A stretch of DNA of 64,000 nt from the NCBI RefSeq assembly GCF_937616625.2, contig NC_065571.1, forward strand, positions 11,410,501-11,474,500, in the 5' to 3' direction. The translations under genes and the position numbers were made by a program. Below are positions 1 to 12,007 of the stretch, one piece after another. The DNA is from Mercurialis annua. Taxonomy: Eukaryota > Streptophyta > Magnoliopsida > Malpighiales > Euphorbiaceae. The notes beneath the pieces are model-generated. The model was not told the DNA's origin, did no database searches, and was given only the letters and a program-made list of their open reading frames with translations. Positions within the stretch are counted from its first letter, which is position 1, and every line of letters begins with the position of its first letter.

Positions 1-1278
1 AATTTTGTAGATATATAGCCTTACCCATTCAGTTTTTCAAAATACAAATTGAAGGTTGCTAAAATGAAAAATAATTAAATAAAATAGTAAGATTTGGTAA
101 TGAATGGATGAATCTGCCTATGCAATAGGGTAGTAATGATTCTTTCTTCGCATTTAGAAACATCAAAAAGCTGATTCCATGTGGTACTCTCTAATATGGT
201 AACCTATTTTTTCACCAATTTTGCTATCTTTATTGCAAAATCCTCTTCTTTTTTTTGGAGCTATTGGTATTTATTTAATTATCACTATAATTTTGTTGAT
301 AGTGCATGATTAAAATAAAAAAATAGGGTCTGTTAACGATAAAATCTATAATTATTGTTTTCGAGTCAATTGAATCAATTCATAGCAGAATGTAACCATT
401 TTAAATTTAAAAAAATTATTAGACTAAATATTAAAATGAGAAAATTACCTCAACACTCCTCAAATATAACAAAATTCGTAGCTTGTCACTCCTATTTAAA
501 AATCAAATAGTATAATCTTCTACTCTTATTTTTGTTAATATTTTAATTATTTTATTTATTTTTCGTGGTAGTCAATAAAGTCATAAAAATTAATATAAAT
601 AAAAATATATTTTATGAGATCTAATTCCTTAACAAATTTAATTTAACCCTTAAATTTATTTTCTTAATTTTATTGATTTTTTTTAAATTTCTTATTGGGA
701 CCATTTTAAATTCTAAAAAAATAATTTGCTAAAAACTAAAAATAAACAAATATAAAATAAAAATTAAATTTATTAATTCATTTAATTTCAAAAATATATT
801 TTTATTTATTTTCATATTTAAAATAAATTTTTAAAATTAAACTGAAATTTAATTTAATATGTCAAATCTTTCACTTAATTCACCACCATAAAAATAAACG
901 GCACGCTTGAAAAGGTAGTGGAAATATTAAACTGGAATTTGTTTTTACTTATATTATTTTAAGTAATATAATTGTGTATTTTTCTAAATATTTAGAATTG
1001 ATATTTGCAAAAAATTGAAAATATATTCATATTCTGTAAATAGTAATCCAGATGTTAAGGATTAATTTGTAACCTTTTTTTCTAAGAAAAATGACTCTTA
1101 ATTTGTTAGGAGATCTTTATTTTTCTTCTTAATTTGGATTGCAGTTAACTGATAAGTGCTGTTAGACTCTGAAAATTCATGTTCATTCCAATTGTTAGAT
1201 TCAGTCTCTCGGTTCATTTTATATAGACTTAATGATGAATCTATCTTTGCTTCTTATGCAATTATGAAAGACTTAATC
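1..1278. other. AT-rich intergenic DNA, no gene seen
   Basis: Very AT-rich sequence with stop codons in every frame. I see no exon, RNA gene or terminal-repeat element that I can support. Confidence 0.6.
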
Positions 1279-1286
1279 ACCAAAAA

Positions 1287-1835
1287 CTAAAACTGGCCAC
1301 GGTTCATATCGGCGGTTCCGGTTCGGAACCGTCGGGTCACGGTTTAAAATAAAGTGGAACCCGCCTGAAACCGCCTAAGAGACGGTTTTATAATGGTTCA
1401 GAATCGGACGGTTTCGGTTCCGGTTTAGGACGGTTTAGAAAAAATATTGAAATAAAATTAAAATTTAATTACTGAAAAAATATAATTTAACAATAAAATA
1501 ACTCAAGGAGATAGTATTACAAAAAAATAAAAAAATGTTTTTGAAAATAAAATATTAATAAAAAATTTAACTAAAAGAAATATAACATATATTTTACTGC
1601 AAAAATATATATATATATATATTATGATAAAGATATAATATATATTTTAATATATAATATGTATTTTTTTATCAACGGGTTCGACTCTTGAACCGCCAGT
1701 TTCGACCCACAATCGCCAGTTCACGGTTCAACAAATTTGGAACCGGCCCGGAACCGCCATTTCTACGGTTCTGGGCCAGTTTTAGTCCGATTCTACGGGC
1801 CGGTTCACAGGCTGACCCGGCCCATGGCCAGCTCT
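1287..1835. mobile_element. Non-autonomous hAT-like element (549 bp)
   Basis: The element is bounded by an exact 8-bp direct repeat, ACCAAAAA, at 1279-1286 and 1836-1843, which is the target duplication length of hAT transposons. The ends form an imperfect terminal inverted repeat: CTAAAACTGGCCACGG on the left against AGAGCTGGCCATGGGC read inward from the right. Subterminal blocks at both ends are rich in GGTTC/GGAACC motifs, and the middle is AT-rich with no coding potential. The superfamily is inferred from duplication length and subterminal repeats; no transposase is present. Confidence 0.75.
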
Positions 1836-1843
1836 ACCAAAAA

Positions 1844-4506
1844 ACTCCAACGTTTTAGCCCTTTCACTTGCAACCTGACGTTGTAATTTTATTTATATCA
1901 CCCTAATTCGCAGCTTTCGTTTCCAATTACACCCTAAAAACTAAATTGATTCTTTTTTATTAGAAAAAAATATCAATTTGATCCTTCAGGTGATCCTTCA
2001 AAATAGGGTGCACTCTTATCCAGGTGAACGCTCGTGCACTTGAGGTGCACGATCGTGCACTACTATTTAAGTGCACGCTCCTGCACTACTATTTAAGTGC
2101 ACGCTCGTGCACCTGACAGCAAGCACAAGGTGCTTGCTTCAGATGCACGATTAGGGTCTAGAAAAGGACTCTTTCGAGTCAGGCCCACCAGACTTAACCT
2201 GGATCCGCAAACGAATTAAAAATTTATTGGAAACTCAACAGAAACACAACGGAAAACACGAGATATTACATTCATATCAAAGATACTTCAATGATTGGAC
2301 TACATTCTTAATTTGCCAAGAAATTTGAATTTGAGTTTCAACAAACGCTAAACAACCTTGAGCAAAAGAAAAATGGACACAAACAATATTAATTAAAATT
2401 ATCAAAACACATTAAAATCAAGACACATAAAAAATCCAACAGATCTTCACAAACAGACCAATTTAATGAAATAAAATTAAGATAAAATAAGAGAGTAAAC
2501 GTAAGGCTGATGAGAAAATCGATCATGATAAAAAGCTATTTTCATTCTTTTTATCGTGTCTTATCGAAACAATGAACTTCCGACACAAAACTGGACTCAT
2601 CGCCTCACCTCCTTCAAAATCAAAGCTTTGGTTTCAAAAAGAAGTTAGAGAAATTTTTGTAGAGAGACAAATTTAAAGTTTAAGTTGAAAATAGATTTAT
2701 ATATGAGGGTCCAAATTACATATTTAGCGAACTTTCTGATTTGTCTACACAAACAAAATAGTCCATTATGGTCATCATAGATCTTAATTATTTGATGAGT
2801 GATCTCTACACGCCACGTGGCATAAAGGTCATAGGACACGTGGCGAAGTGGGTATGATTAAGCTAGCGGATGGTAGGTGGGATATGGTATAGAGAGAGAA
2901 GAGAAGAGGCGGCTGAAGGAAGAAGAGAGGTGGCACGTGTGAGGATGGGAATAGGCAGACATGGAGGGATTCTTAGGTGCTATGCAGCAGATTGTGGCCT
3001 GCATGGAATTGTTAGGGATTTGATACACTAGAGATACGGCTTAGGGTTTTTCTTCCTTTGCCTATGCATTTGGGACCATTTCACTCGTGCTAATCATCAA
3101 CTTCACTTCCTATATTTCCCTTCACACTCTTACAATTTGAGTATATTCAATGAGACAACACTTAATAGGATTATTTGAAAGAAAAATTATTTATTCTTCC
3201 CTTTATAGGGATTTAAGTATGTCTTTTAAAATATATTATAAAAAGAAAAGCATTATTTCTTGTCATTTTAATCATTAAAAATTGGAAAAAACGACATCAT
3301 TTGATAAAAGAAAAACAATATTAACTTATATAGTGTCAAACTTAACAAGCATATATTGTATAGTGCTACATTTTAAATGTTGTGCTTAAAGCACTACAAA
3401 CGTGAAATGTGAAAATTTTAAATGCAAATAATCCACCTTAATCAATAATTGCATTGTTAAGATCAATTTGATTTGTATTGATATTTTAAAAGTAATTAAT
3501 TTTTCGATTCTATTGTTTTATCAATTTTTGATTATGAGTATTAAAAAGTTAAGTTTTAATATAAATCAAACTGAATCGGTAGAAAATCAAATGAGTCAAA
3601 TATTGATTAATTTGAATTTTTTTTGGTTTTTATGGATTATAAATATCACTTTAGTTCAGTTTGCTTTAAACGAATACACACTCTTATTTGCAATTGAGAA
3701 AGAAATTTATAGTCTTTATTCAAGTTTAAAGGGTTATCATCACACTTAATTTGAGGATACAAAGTTCACTTGACATGTTACTTGTTTTTGGATTTGGATG
3801 GATCATGAGGATGTGTATAGATTCCCAAAAATTTAGTGGTGAATGCAAACCTAATGAGTGTGTATGATATTTGCTGAATTTTTTAGATATACTCTTTTCA
3901 TCATGAGTCAAATTAATTAAATTTAAATAATTTTACTAAGTGATCGACATAGTTGATTTAAAATGATTCATACTTGTTTGCTACTAAAATTTGTCTTCTA
4001 AATTTATATATTTCTAATAAATGACTCTATAATTTAATTTATAAAGTATTTATTAATTAATAGATTTATATTAGTATATTTGTACTTATAATTTAAGATG
4101 AAAATAACACTTTTTTGATATGTACAATTTTAGATAAATAAACAAGTCAAAAAACATAAAGGATATTATTATTCTATAATGGATGTTAAAAACATATTTT
4201 TCACTTTGTAGAAATTATATAATAGCTCAAGGGCGGAATTATATAAAATTGCAAACTTGAAAAAAATTAGAAAAAGAAAAAAGAAAAAGTTAGAGGATGA
4301 CATAAAAATCTAAAAATTCAAAGAGTTTGTTTATCAGAAAAAGTTGCCCCCTCATCCTTCCACGGTAGTTCCACCCCTGATAAAGTTACTATTTTATCTT
4401 TCAATGAAAATCAGAAGTGTTAGAATTCAGATTTAAAATCTATCATGGATATCATAATAATCATTTTATAATTTCCTTTATCCTACATATATAGCTATTA
4501 ATAATC
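1844..4506. other. Intergenic DNA, no gene seen
   Basis: No gene can be supported. The stretch holds the palindromic array at 2023-2113. It also has a moderately GC-richer patch at about 2000-3100 that could be decayed retrotransposon sequence, but I found no terminal repeats or coding remnants there. Confidence 0.5.
2023..2113. repeat. Array of four short palindromes of the GTGCACGATCGTGCAC type
   Basis: Four imperfect copies of a 16-bp palindrome of the form GTGCACGNNCGTGCAC. The last three are separated by the same 10-bp spacer (TACTATTTAA) or a short variant linker, giving a local period of about 26 bp. The second copy, GTGCACGATCGTGCAC, is a perfect palindrome. The same motif type forms a longer array inside the Gypsy LTRs at 42325-42458 and 53677-53810, so this may be a decayed piece of a related LTR. 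Confidence 0.7.
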
Positions 4507-4872
4507 CATAGCCCTTGACTTTTAAGGGTCCGTGCACAAAATCTCCTGATGTCTAAAAATGGGCACAAAACTCTTTGATCGGATGGGTTGGCTTTAATTA
4601 AATGTGGTTAGATTTTGATTTGATTAAAGTTTTTCAGGAGTATTTTGGGTCTTTTTTTTCTTTTTTGAATATTTGGTGACGTGTCAGCTGACATCTGGCG
4701 CCGCTAATTTTGTTTTTTTTGTTTTTAAGAATTACAGCCGCCAAAACATAAGGGGTATTTTCTTCCATAAAAATATTGGTGAATGGAGCTGCCACAAAGA
4801 TCGAAGGATTTTGTGTCCGTTATTGAACAACATGAAGTTTTGTGTACGGACCCTCAAAAGTTAGGGCCATAG
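4507..4872. mobile_element. MITE with long terminal inverted repeats (about 366 bp)
   Basis: The two ends pair over about 45 bp. The left end reads CATAGCCCTTGACTTTTAAG then GGTCCGTGCACAAAA. The right end, read inward, gives CTATGGCCCTAACTTTTGAG then GGTCCGTACACAAAA. The interior has no coding potential. No convincing target duplication was found, so the superfamily is uncertain; long terminal repeats of this kind are typical of Mutator-derived MITEs. Confidence 0.65.
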
Positions 4873-4952
4873 GTGATTACTAGCCTACAGATATAGACTA
4901 AGTTTGTGTTGGGCAAAATTGAAAAAACTATCATTTAATTGGTTATTGTATA

Positions 4953-5235
4953 CTCTTTCCGTCCCAATAGAGTTGTCCATTTTAAAAAAAAAATTTGTCC
5001 CAAAACTCTCGTCCACTTTTAAAAAGTAACTAATGTTTACACTTAATTTCACTATATTACCCCTATTTAAAATCCACTAATGAGTAAATTGAAAGTAAAT
5101 TGCAAATGAACCCTACATTAAATAGGGGTATGACAAAAAAAGTAAGAATTTTTTTATAAAATACAGAAACAATAATTGCTTTTCTTAAACTGTGTGATAA
5201 AGTTAAAGTGGACAACTCTATTGGGACGGAGGAAG
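4953..5235. mobile_element. Stowaway-type Tc1/mariner MITE (283 bp)
   Basis: The ends are CTCTTTCCGTCCCAATAGAG on the left and the matching complement ending GGGACGGAGGAAG on the right. This is the classic plant Stowaway terminus (CTCC.TCCGTCCC). A TA dinucleotide flanks both sides (4951-4952 and 5236-5237), the expected target site. The inverted arms extend about 30 bp and the interior is non-coding. Confidence 0.85.
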
Positions 5236-5237
5236 TA

Positions 5238-5653
5238 ATTTTTTTTAATTTAATTTAATCATTCAAATATTCTCAATATATTAATTGTATATTTTAAAAA
5301 CACCAATTACTTCTTACAATTAAAAATAGTTTTTTGAAAAGTCCTAAAGAATAAAATGTGCTATATATTTCAACTTAATTATTTAATTTAAAATAATAAT
5401 AATATAGTTAAAATTATTATTTTAGAACGTCTAAAAATAGCAAATTTACCTTACATGTATGGGATCAAGGCAATAAATTAAAGTTTGATTTAGATATTTA
5501 AATTTATAGAAAAGTTACACCATTAATCAAAAAAAGGTGATATTACTATTTAAAAACTTAAGAGTTTTTTTATTTTGTATTTGCAAAATTAGATTTTATC
5601 TTTCATAAATATATCATTTAATTATTTTATTTTGTAAACATAACATTAAATTT
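5238..5653. other. AT-rich spacer, nothing seen
   Basis: Short AT-rich intergenic stretch between a Stowaway element and a SINE; no feature supported. Confidence 0.6.
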
Positions 5654-5669
5654 ATACTCATATATACAC

Positions 5670-5840
5670 ACATGAAGGCTTGGCCTAGTGGCCAAACTCT
5701 AAGAATTGTGTATGAGGTTGGAGGTTCGACACTCAGCTCTATCAGACTGTGTTGCCTGTTTAAAAAATAGCTAACAATGATAATTAACCTTCATAATTTC
5801 CGCTAACAATTAGAATAGATCTATATTTAATAAAAAAAAA
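5670..5840 (+). mobile_element. tRNA-derived SINE with a 16-bp target duplication
   Basis: The head resembles a tRNA promoter, with an A-box-like TGGCCTAGTGGC and a B-box-like GGTTCGACAC about 45 bp further on. The 3' end is an A-rich tail (TAAAAAAAAAA). The unit is flanked by a perfect 16-bp direct repeat, ATACTCATATATACAC, at 5654-5669 and 5841-5856. That fits target-primed reverse transcription, which leaves long duplications. The length of 171 bp is normal for a plant SINE. It depends on a LINE in trans and encodes nothing. Confidence 0.85.
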
Positions 5841-5856
5841 ATACTCATATATACAC

Positions 5857-7100
5857 CTCCGTATTGGTACCAAACGACAACCAAAACCTTATAGAGAGGT
5901 GCATCTCATTGCACCAAATATTATGTTACCTTCCTCTCAAAAACCGGTACTGTCCTTCATCTCCAACCATTATTTTTCTGTGATTTTTATTAGCAAATGA
6001 TGGTTACTCCAAAGGTGTTCAAGTTGCTGGTTAAATTTCTATAAGCTGGTTAAAAGATACATAAAAATGACCGAATTTTGTTGTCTCTTTTTTAACTCGA
6101 CTTTCATTTTTAAATCCACCAATTTACAGTAATAATAAACAAAATCAAATTTAGAAACATATTTGTGAAGTCAAGAGGGAGATTTCTCATACTTTTGGCT
6201 GTTAGCGGAAGTGATTTGGTTGAGTTATAATGATGAGAGGAAGGTTTTATTACTGTTCACTGTTTTGAGGATTAAAAGAAAGAATATGATATGTTGTAAG
6301 GGTTAAAAATAACTTTTTATTTGTAAAAAGGTTCAAATTGATCACCTTTTACTTAACATCTACTTGAATCCCTAAACTTTAAAATTGTATAATCTACATA
6401 TTTTTTTAGTTATATTATAAATTTATATATATAAACTAAAAATATAATATAATTGTAATAATACTAATATAAAAATTAACTGAAAATATAATTATATTTA
6501 CATATGATATTTTATAAATATTTATTCGCACTAATAATATAATAAAGTGGTAAAATATTATATAAATTGAAAGTATACTAAAAGTATATCAACAATAGAT
6601 TACTTACTTACAACATACTAAAATTAAACTAACAATAAATTAAAAATATACACATCAAACTATACTTGCACGTTATAGACAATAATATTAAAATATACCG
6701 CAGTTATACCAACAACAAATTCGAACCATGTTTTTGTAAATACTTTTTGATTTTTTTGGGTACTTTTATAAGTATTAATTTGATCATAAATTTTAATGTC
6801 AACTTGATTTTTTTTATTTAAAAAATTAGTCAACTTGATTTTTTATAAATAAAATAGTCAAATTCTATTTTTATAATTATTTCCAGAAATTTTGATATTT
6901 TTATAAAATTTCTTAATTCTATCATTTAAAAACACACACAAAAAACGCCAATGCATTTATTGAACAATTGATAAAAGAAACACTATAGTTAGTTAAATTG
7001 GCAGCTGATATTTAGGATTACACAGGTCATCATTTACAAACGGGTTATAAAGAGCATTTTCAATTGTCACTTTTGGATTTTGGTAAAACAAAGAATATTA
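5857..7100. other. Intergenic DNA, no gene seen
   Basis: AT-rich, no supported exon, RNA gene or bounded transposon. Confidence 0.55.
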
Positions 7101-7109
7101 TAAAAATAA

Positions 7110-7469
7110 GGCCTAATTATTTAAAAAATATCCACCTTATAATATTTTTTTGTTTATACCCTCACGTAGGAAAAAGTTCATTTGCACAATTTTTTTGATT
7201 TTTTGTTTTCAACTCTATCCTAAAATTTAAATTTTTGACAATTAAATTAATTAAAGTATGAAAACATTATAAATTAATGTTTAATTAGAATATAAGCTAA
7301 ATATAAAGGATCATTTTGAATATTTTTCCAAATAAAAAGAGGTCAAATTAGCTCTTTAGGTAGAGACGAAAATGAAAAATAACAAAAAGAATACAAATAA
7401 ACTTTTTCCTAGATCAGGGTCTAAACGAATAAATGTTATAAGGTGGGATTTTTTTAAAGTAATTAGGCC
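7110..7469. mobile_element. MULE-type MITE (360 bp) with 9-bp target duplication
   Basis: The perfect 9-bp direct repeat TAAAAATAA lies at 7101-7109 and 7470-7478, the duplication length of Mutator-like elements. The ends are inverted repeats starting GGCCTAATTATTTAAAAAAT on the left and GGCCTAATTACTTTAAAAAA read inward from the right. The arms continue imperfectly into the body. The termini resemble those of the element at 18965-19345. Confidence 0.85.
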
Positions 7470-7478
7470 TAAAAATAA

Positions 7479-8036
7479 ACAGTAGAATTTGTATTTGTAG
7501 TCTAATAAACTCTTTAATTTATAATTTTTATTTTATTTTATTTTATTTTTATAATTATAAAATAATTATTCTTAATTTATTTTATTTTATTTATTTTCTA
7601 ATTTATTTTTATGTTGGAAAAATATAATATTTATATTTTAAGAGATAAAATAGTTAAAATATTTTAAAATTTAATATTCTATTAATAAAATATGAAATAA
7701 TTAGTGAGGTTGGCCATTTTCATTCTCTACATTAAATTTAAATTATAAAGAGTTTATTGAATTTTTAATTTATTAACAAACTCTTTAAATTAAATAATAT
7801 AATACTTTTAAAGAATCCATTAATAATGCTTTGGAAAATAAACAAAAAAAAAACCTTTTTTAAGTATATCACAAAAAGAATTACAGAATAAAAGAAAACC
7901 AAGAATGATTATACAAAAAGGAAAATTAATTTAAAATTAGCAGTAATACATTTTTAATAGACTTAATCATTAAAAACAATCTAAAATTTTATATATTTTT
8001 AAACTTATTATCTCATTTCAAATTGAAATAAATTTC
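7479..8036. other. AT-rich spacer, nothing seen
   Basis: No supported feature. Confidence 0.6.
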
Positions 8037-8045
8037 AGTGATTAT

Positions 8046-8154
8046 TTGTTTTTTTTAATAATTAAGAAGGGGGAGCGCTTGTGGGAGGATTTGAACCCAC
8101 AATCTAGCAGTTCGTTGCCCATCGCTTATACCGTTTGAGTTATAGTTCATTGAA
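8046..8154 (-). mobile_element. Short tRNA-derived SINE
   Basis: Read on the minus strand, the element has an A-box-like TAACTCAAACGGTATAAGCG followed by a B-box GGTTCAAATCC, then a short body ending in an A-rich run. It is flanked by the 9-bp direct repeat AGTGATTAT at 8037-8045 and 8155-8163. It is not a functional tRNA gene: the acceptor stem and anticodon arm cannot be folded, and the A-rich tail plus the flanking duplication indicate retroposition. Confidence 0.7.
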
Positions 8155-8163
8155 AGTGATTAT

Positions 8164-9118
8164 CCGTTATTTTCTATACTATTTGGTACTTGTCAAATAT
8201 ATTATGAAATTAAATTTTACCAGTTTGATCAATCATTTTTTAGATCTTTTTCAAACATACACATAACTCGTTTTGAGCTAATATGACGCAATGTTGTTCG
8301 TCTACAATTACATGTACAAAATTTATCTTACGTGACGTATATAAACTTGAACCATGCCAACTCCGGCCAAATGAGTCGTGAGTCTATCTGGCAAAGATTT
8401 ATTAGATAATGGATCAAACTGATAAAATTTAAAATCATGATTTTGACAAAAATGTTAAAATGTGGGTAAATAAGTTATTTTTCCATTGAAAAAATGTCTA
8501 ATAACCGGACATATCTTGAATTCTTAATATGTTATTTCATTATATACTTATTCAATTGAGAAAATATGGTATTTTTTATCATTAAACTTTTTTATCTTTT
8601 AATTTTTAATGTGGTAGAACACATAAAGAGTACTTTCTAGATTTTGTTTTAGTTGAACAAAATAATAAAACTGAAATACAATCAATAATATAAGATTTAG
8701 TCGAAAACATTAGATGATTGGGTATATGATTGGAAAATATTTTAAAGTTTAGGGATTTTTTAGTTATTAGATCACTCTAATAAGGTTAGAACAATTGATC
8801 CCTTTTTATATCAGAAACTTTTAATTACTTACACTAGTACTATTTCAGGGCCGTCCTGCCTTCATCAAAGCAAAAAAAGAAAAGAAATTTCAACATAAAT
8901 GTTGCTTAAATGTTAATTAATGCCAAATCCAATTTGACATAATGGGTTTTCAATATATTTAACTTCTATGTCTTGGCAGGTATGTTTTCTCTAATTAGAT
9001 CTCTATAGAGGTCAAATATATGAAACCGCGTTATTGAAATGATTTGGGTTTTTTCGGAAATTTATTATTTGTGGAAAAACAAGTAAAACAAAAAGGAAAT
9101 ATTTCTAGAGCTATTTGT
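8164..9118. other. Intergenic DNA, no gene seen
   Basis: No supported exon, RNA gene or bounded repeat. Confidence 0.55.
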
Positions 9119-9127
9119 AAAATACAT

Positions 9128-9463
9128 GGCTTAATATATAGTTTGGTCTCTGAACTCGTACTATTTTACCTATCTAACCCCTAAACTTAACGTCTCACCT
9201 ATCGAACCTCTGAACTTGTTAAATAATCCGATTTGACCCCCGAACTTAATAAATATGTAAAAATTGAACCCTTTGTGTCCACCTGTCACTTGAAATATTC
9301 TAGAAAAATTTGTACGGAAGGGTTCAATGTTTACGTATTTATCAAGTTCGGGGGTCAAATCGGATTATTTAACAAGTGCGGGGGTTCGATAGGTGAGACG
9401 TTAAGTTTGGAGGTTAGATGAGTATAATGGTACAAGTTCAGGGGTCAAACTATGTGTTCAGCC
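9128..9463. mobile_element. Fold-back MULE-type MITE (336 bp)
   Basis: The perfect 9-bp target duplication AAAATACAT lies at 9119-9127 and 9464-9472. The two halves are near-perfect inverted copies over about 145 bp each, with only a short loop around 9290-9310, so a transcript would fold into one long hairpin. Termini read GGCTTAATATATAGTTTGG and, inward from the right, GGCTGAACACATAGTTTGA. The two small open frames on opposite strands here are mirror images of the arms, not genes. Confidence 0.88.
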
Positions 9464-9472
9464 AAAATACAT

Positions 9473-10529
9473 CCACCTATTACAAAAATAGTGATTAAAG
9501 AACAATTTTTAAAATTATCAAAAAATATCACATCCTTTTTAAATTTGACACTTTTACTTATCAAATTATTTCTATCACCTGAATGCAACATAATTGACAT
9601 TGTGGTAAAAAAATCAAACGATAGTATAAGTTATTGAAAAAAAAAGATAATGTTTGTAAACTTATTAAACACAACATTGAGCTTTGGTCAATAAAATAAA
9701 AAGTAAGAGTTGAGTTTAATGAGTTCAAAATAATATCGTTTTGTCAAAAGAACACACTAATAATGTTTGAAATAATATCACAACATCAATTACGTGAAAA
9801 ATCATCTATTTTTTGATTTTCCACATATGCATTCAGGCAAAACATAATAACTTTAGAGCAACGATTACCAAATTTAAAAAGAATAAATTGTATTTTCAAA
9901 AAAGAAGAAGAATAAATTGTTATTTTTGTGAAAGTGAAAGGGTGGAGTTTTTATATAGTATATAAATAACCATAATTTTTATAAAGTAAATCTAAAATAA
10001 TAGTTTTGATTTTTGTTTAATCAAATAAAAAAGTGTTATTCTGACCTCAAACAGAAGTTTCAAAGAGATGCTTTAAGACATTGCAAAATGAAGGGGTATA
10101 AATGTAGAAAAGAGTGGAATAGGGTAGGTGATAAGCATTGTTAGAAATATGAAGTTTAGAGAAAGTGTTAGTTTAGGCTTTATGCAACTTGTGAAAAATG
10201 TAACTATTTAAGACCAAAAAAGCCAAAGATTCTTTCTCTCCATACCTAAAATCTTAGGACCACAAAGTAATTATGTTTAGATTTCCAATCTCTAACTCAG
10301 ATTTTCCAATCTTTATTTTCCATTTTACCCTTACCCATCAACCTCACTTACACCCAATTCTCCCAAATCCTTACCTTTAAATAGATTCTACATGACATTG
10401 CAACTTACTCCATTTCTTTAATTAAAACAAAAGAATAAATATTGTTTGGGGAATGAGTTGATCCTAGCCTTTGAATTTTAAAGCATTTATGTACATTTTT
10501 TCATGAAGAGAAGGGGAACAAGGGGGAGC
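9473..10529. other. Intergenic DNA, no gene seen
   Basis: AT-rich, nothing supported. Confidence 0.55.
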
Positions 10530-10537
10530 CTTTGCAG

Positions 10538-11083
10538 TAGGGGTGTGCAGAAATCGAAACGACCAAAAAAACCCGAACCGAACAGGAATTCTAATGTTAG
10601 TTCGGTTTTTTGGTTAAAACAATTTGGTTCAATTTCTATCAACATGAAACTTTGATATTCGGTTTTCAATTTGGATTTATCTTTTTGAAAACTAAACCGA
10701 CCGAAAAAACCAAATAACAAATTTAAAAAGTTATTTTTTCAAAAAAAATATAAAATTGATATATTTGTTTTCACTTTTTAAGTCTTTATTTTTAATTATA
10801 CTTAATATATAGGTTTAATAATTTTTTTATAATAGATAAAATGTACAAATGACGTATATAAAATATCATTAGTCAATAATTTTTTTATTTTTTTAAAATA
10901 ATAAATAAAGATAATAAAAGAATTCGGTTTTAAACGAACCAAGCCAAACCGAAACATTTCGGTTTGATGCGGTCTGAACCTAACTTTGGTTTAAGTTCAA
11001 TTTTGGTTTTTTGCCCAACTTCGGTTTCGATTTTTTCAGTTTGGTCATCGAAACCGACCGAACCGACGGATTGCACAGCCCTA
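10538..11083. mobile_element. Non-autonomous hAT-like element (546 bp)
   Basis: The terminal inverted repeat is TAGGGGTGTGCA on the left against TAGGGCTGTGCA read inward from the right. The flanks are CTTTGCAG (10530-10537) and CTCCGCAG (11084-11091), an 8-bp duplication with two mismatches, as expected for an ageing hAT insertion. Both subterminal regions carry many CGGTTT/AACCGA motifs, the usual transposase-binding repeats, around an AT-rich core. It has the same general design as the element at 1287-1835 but belongs to a different family. Confidence 0.75.
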
Positions 11084-11091
11084 CTCCGCAG

Positions 11092-12007
11092 TTCCAAAGA
11101 TGTTTAGAATTTAACTATATAATAAAATAATGTTATTTAATTTCATATTTTTTATATTATTTATTATACCATATGATGTGGTTTCACCTAATTGATATAT
11201 TACTATCTAAGTTGCCAAATTAGTTTTTTAGGTTTAAGTAAGATTTGTTTGAAACTGTTTTAAGTACCTAGTCATTAAAACATATTCAGTTAAACTACAA
11301 ATATTGATATTATGCTATCTATCATTCTCTACCAATATCTATATTTTATCATAATCATATCTTATATTTATCTAAATCCAAAATTATACATCATTTCTTC
11401 ATTCTTTGCATAACTTTATGAAGAGAAATTGAATATTTACCTGAAAAGATGATTCACAATTATAATAAGAAAAATAATTGAAATGGGTCTAAGTAGCAAA
11501 TCTCAATTTTTTTAAAGTTAAGTAAATAGTTAAAAAAACATACGATTTTCACATTTTAGCTTGGTTATGTAAAAAAAAGTTAGTTTAAAAGCCTGAAATT
11601 TATACTTCCTGGTTTTAAAATGATGATTTTTATTATCATTTAAGGTGTTCTAAGTTTAAAATAAAAATATGTTTACAAGTCATTTATTTACATATCAAAA
11701 TACCTTTATTTATTTATTTATTTATCATGATATTATCAATAAAATTCAAATTGTTACTTTCTATATATATACAGTTTATTATTTTGAACCCTACTAAGTA
11801 ATTAGAATAATAATAATAATGTCTGAAATTAGCAAATTTTCTGAATCAGTTATAGAAAAAAACACACAGTTATGGGACCCAACCCAGCAATAAGATATTG
11901 TAAAATAACTTGCTCAGAGCAAGACATATACTAGCAAAGTGATCAAAAATTAATTGAATCGATGATATAAATATGGAAGAAAACTGATATACAACTTTGA
12001 GGTTGAT
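11092..12007. other. 3' flank of the TRM5-type gene
   Basis: AT-rich sequence downstream of the minus-strand gene that ends at 12008. It should contain that gene's 3' untranslated region and poly(A) site, but I cannot fix their position from sequence alone. Confidence 0.5.

Noticed and set aside
8075..8150. tRNA gene on the minus strand
   Set aside because: Only the internal promoter boxes resemble a tRNA; no acceptor stem or anticodon arm folds, and an A-rich tail with a flanking 9-bp duplication marks it as a SINE.
9170..9421. Two overlapping 62-codon frames on opposite strands
   Set aside because: They are mirror images produced by the arms of the fold-back MITE.
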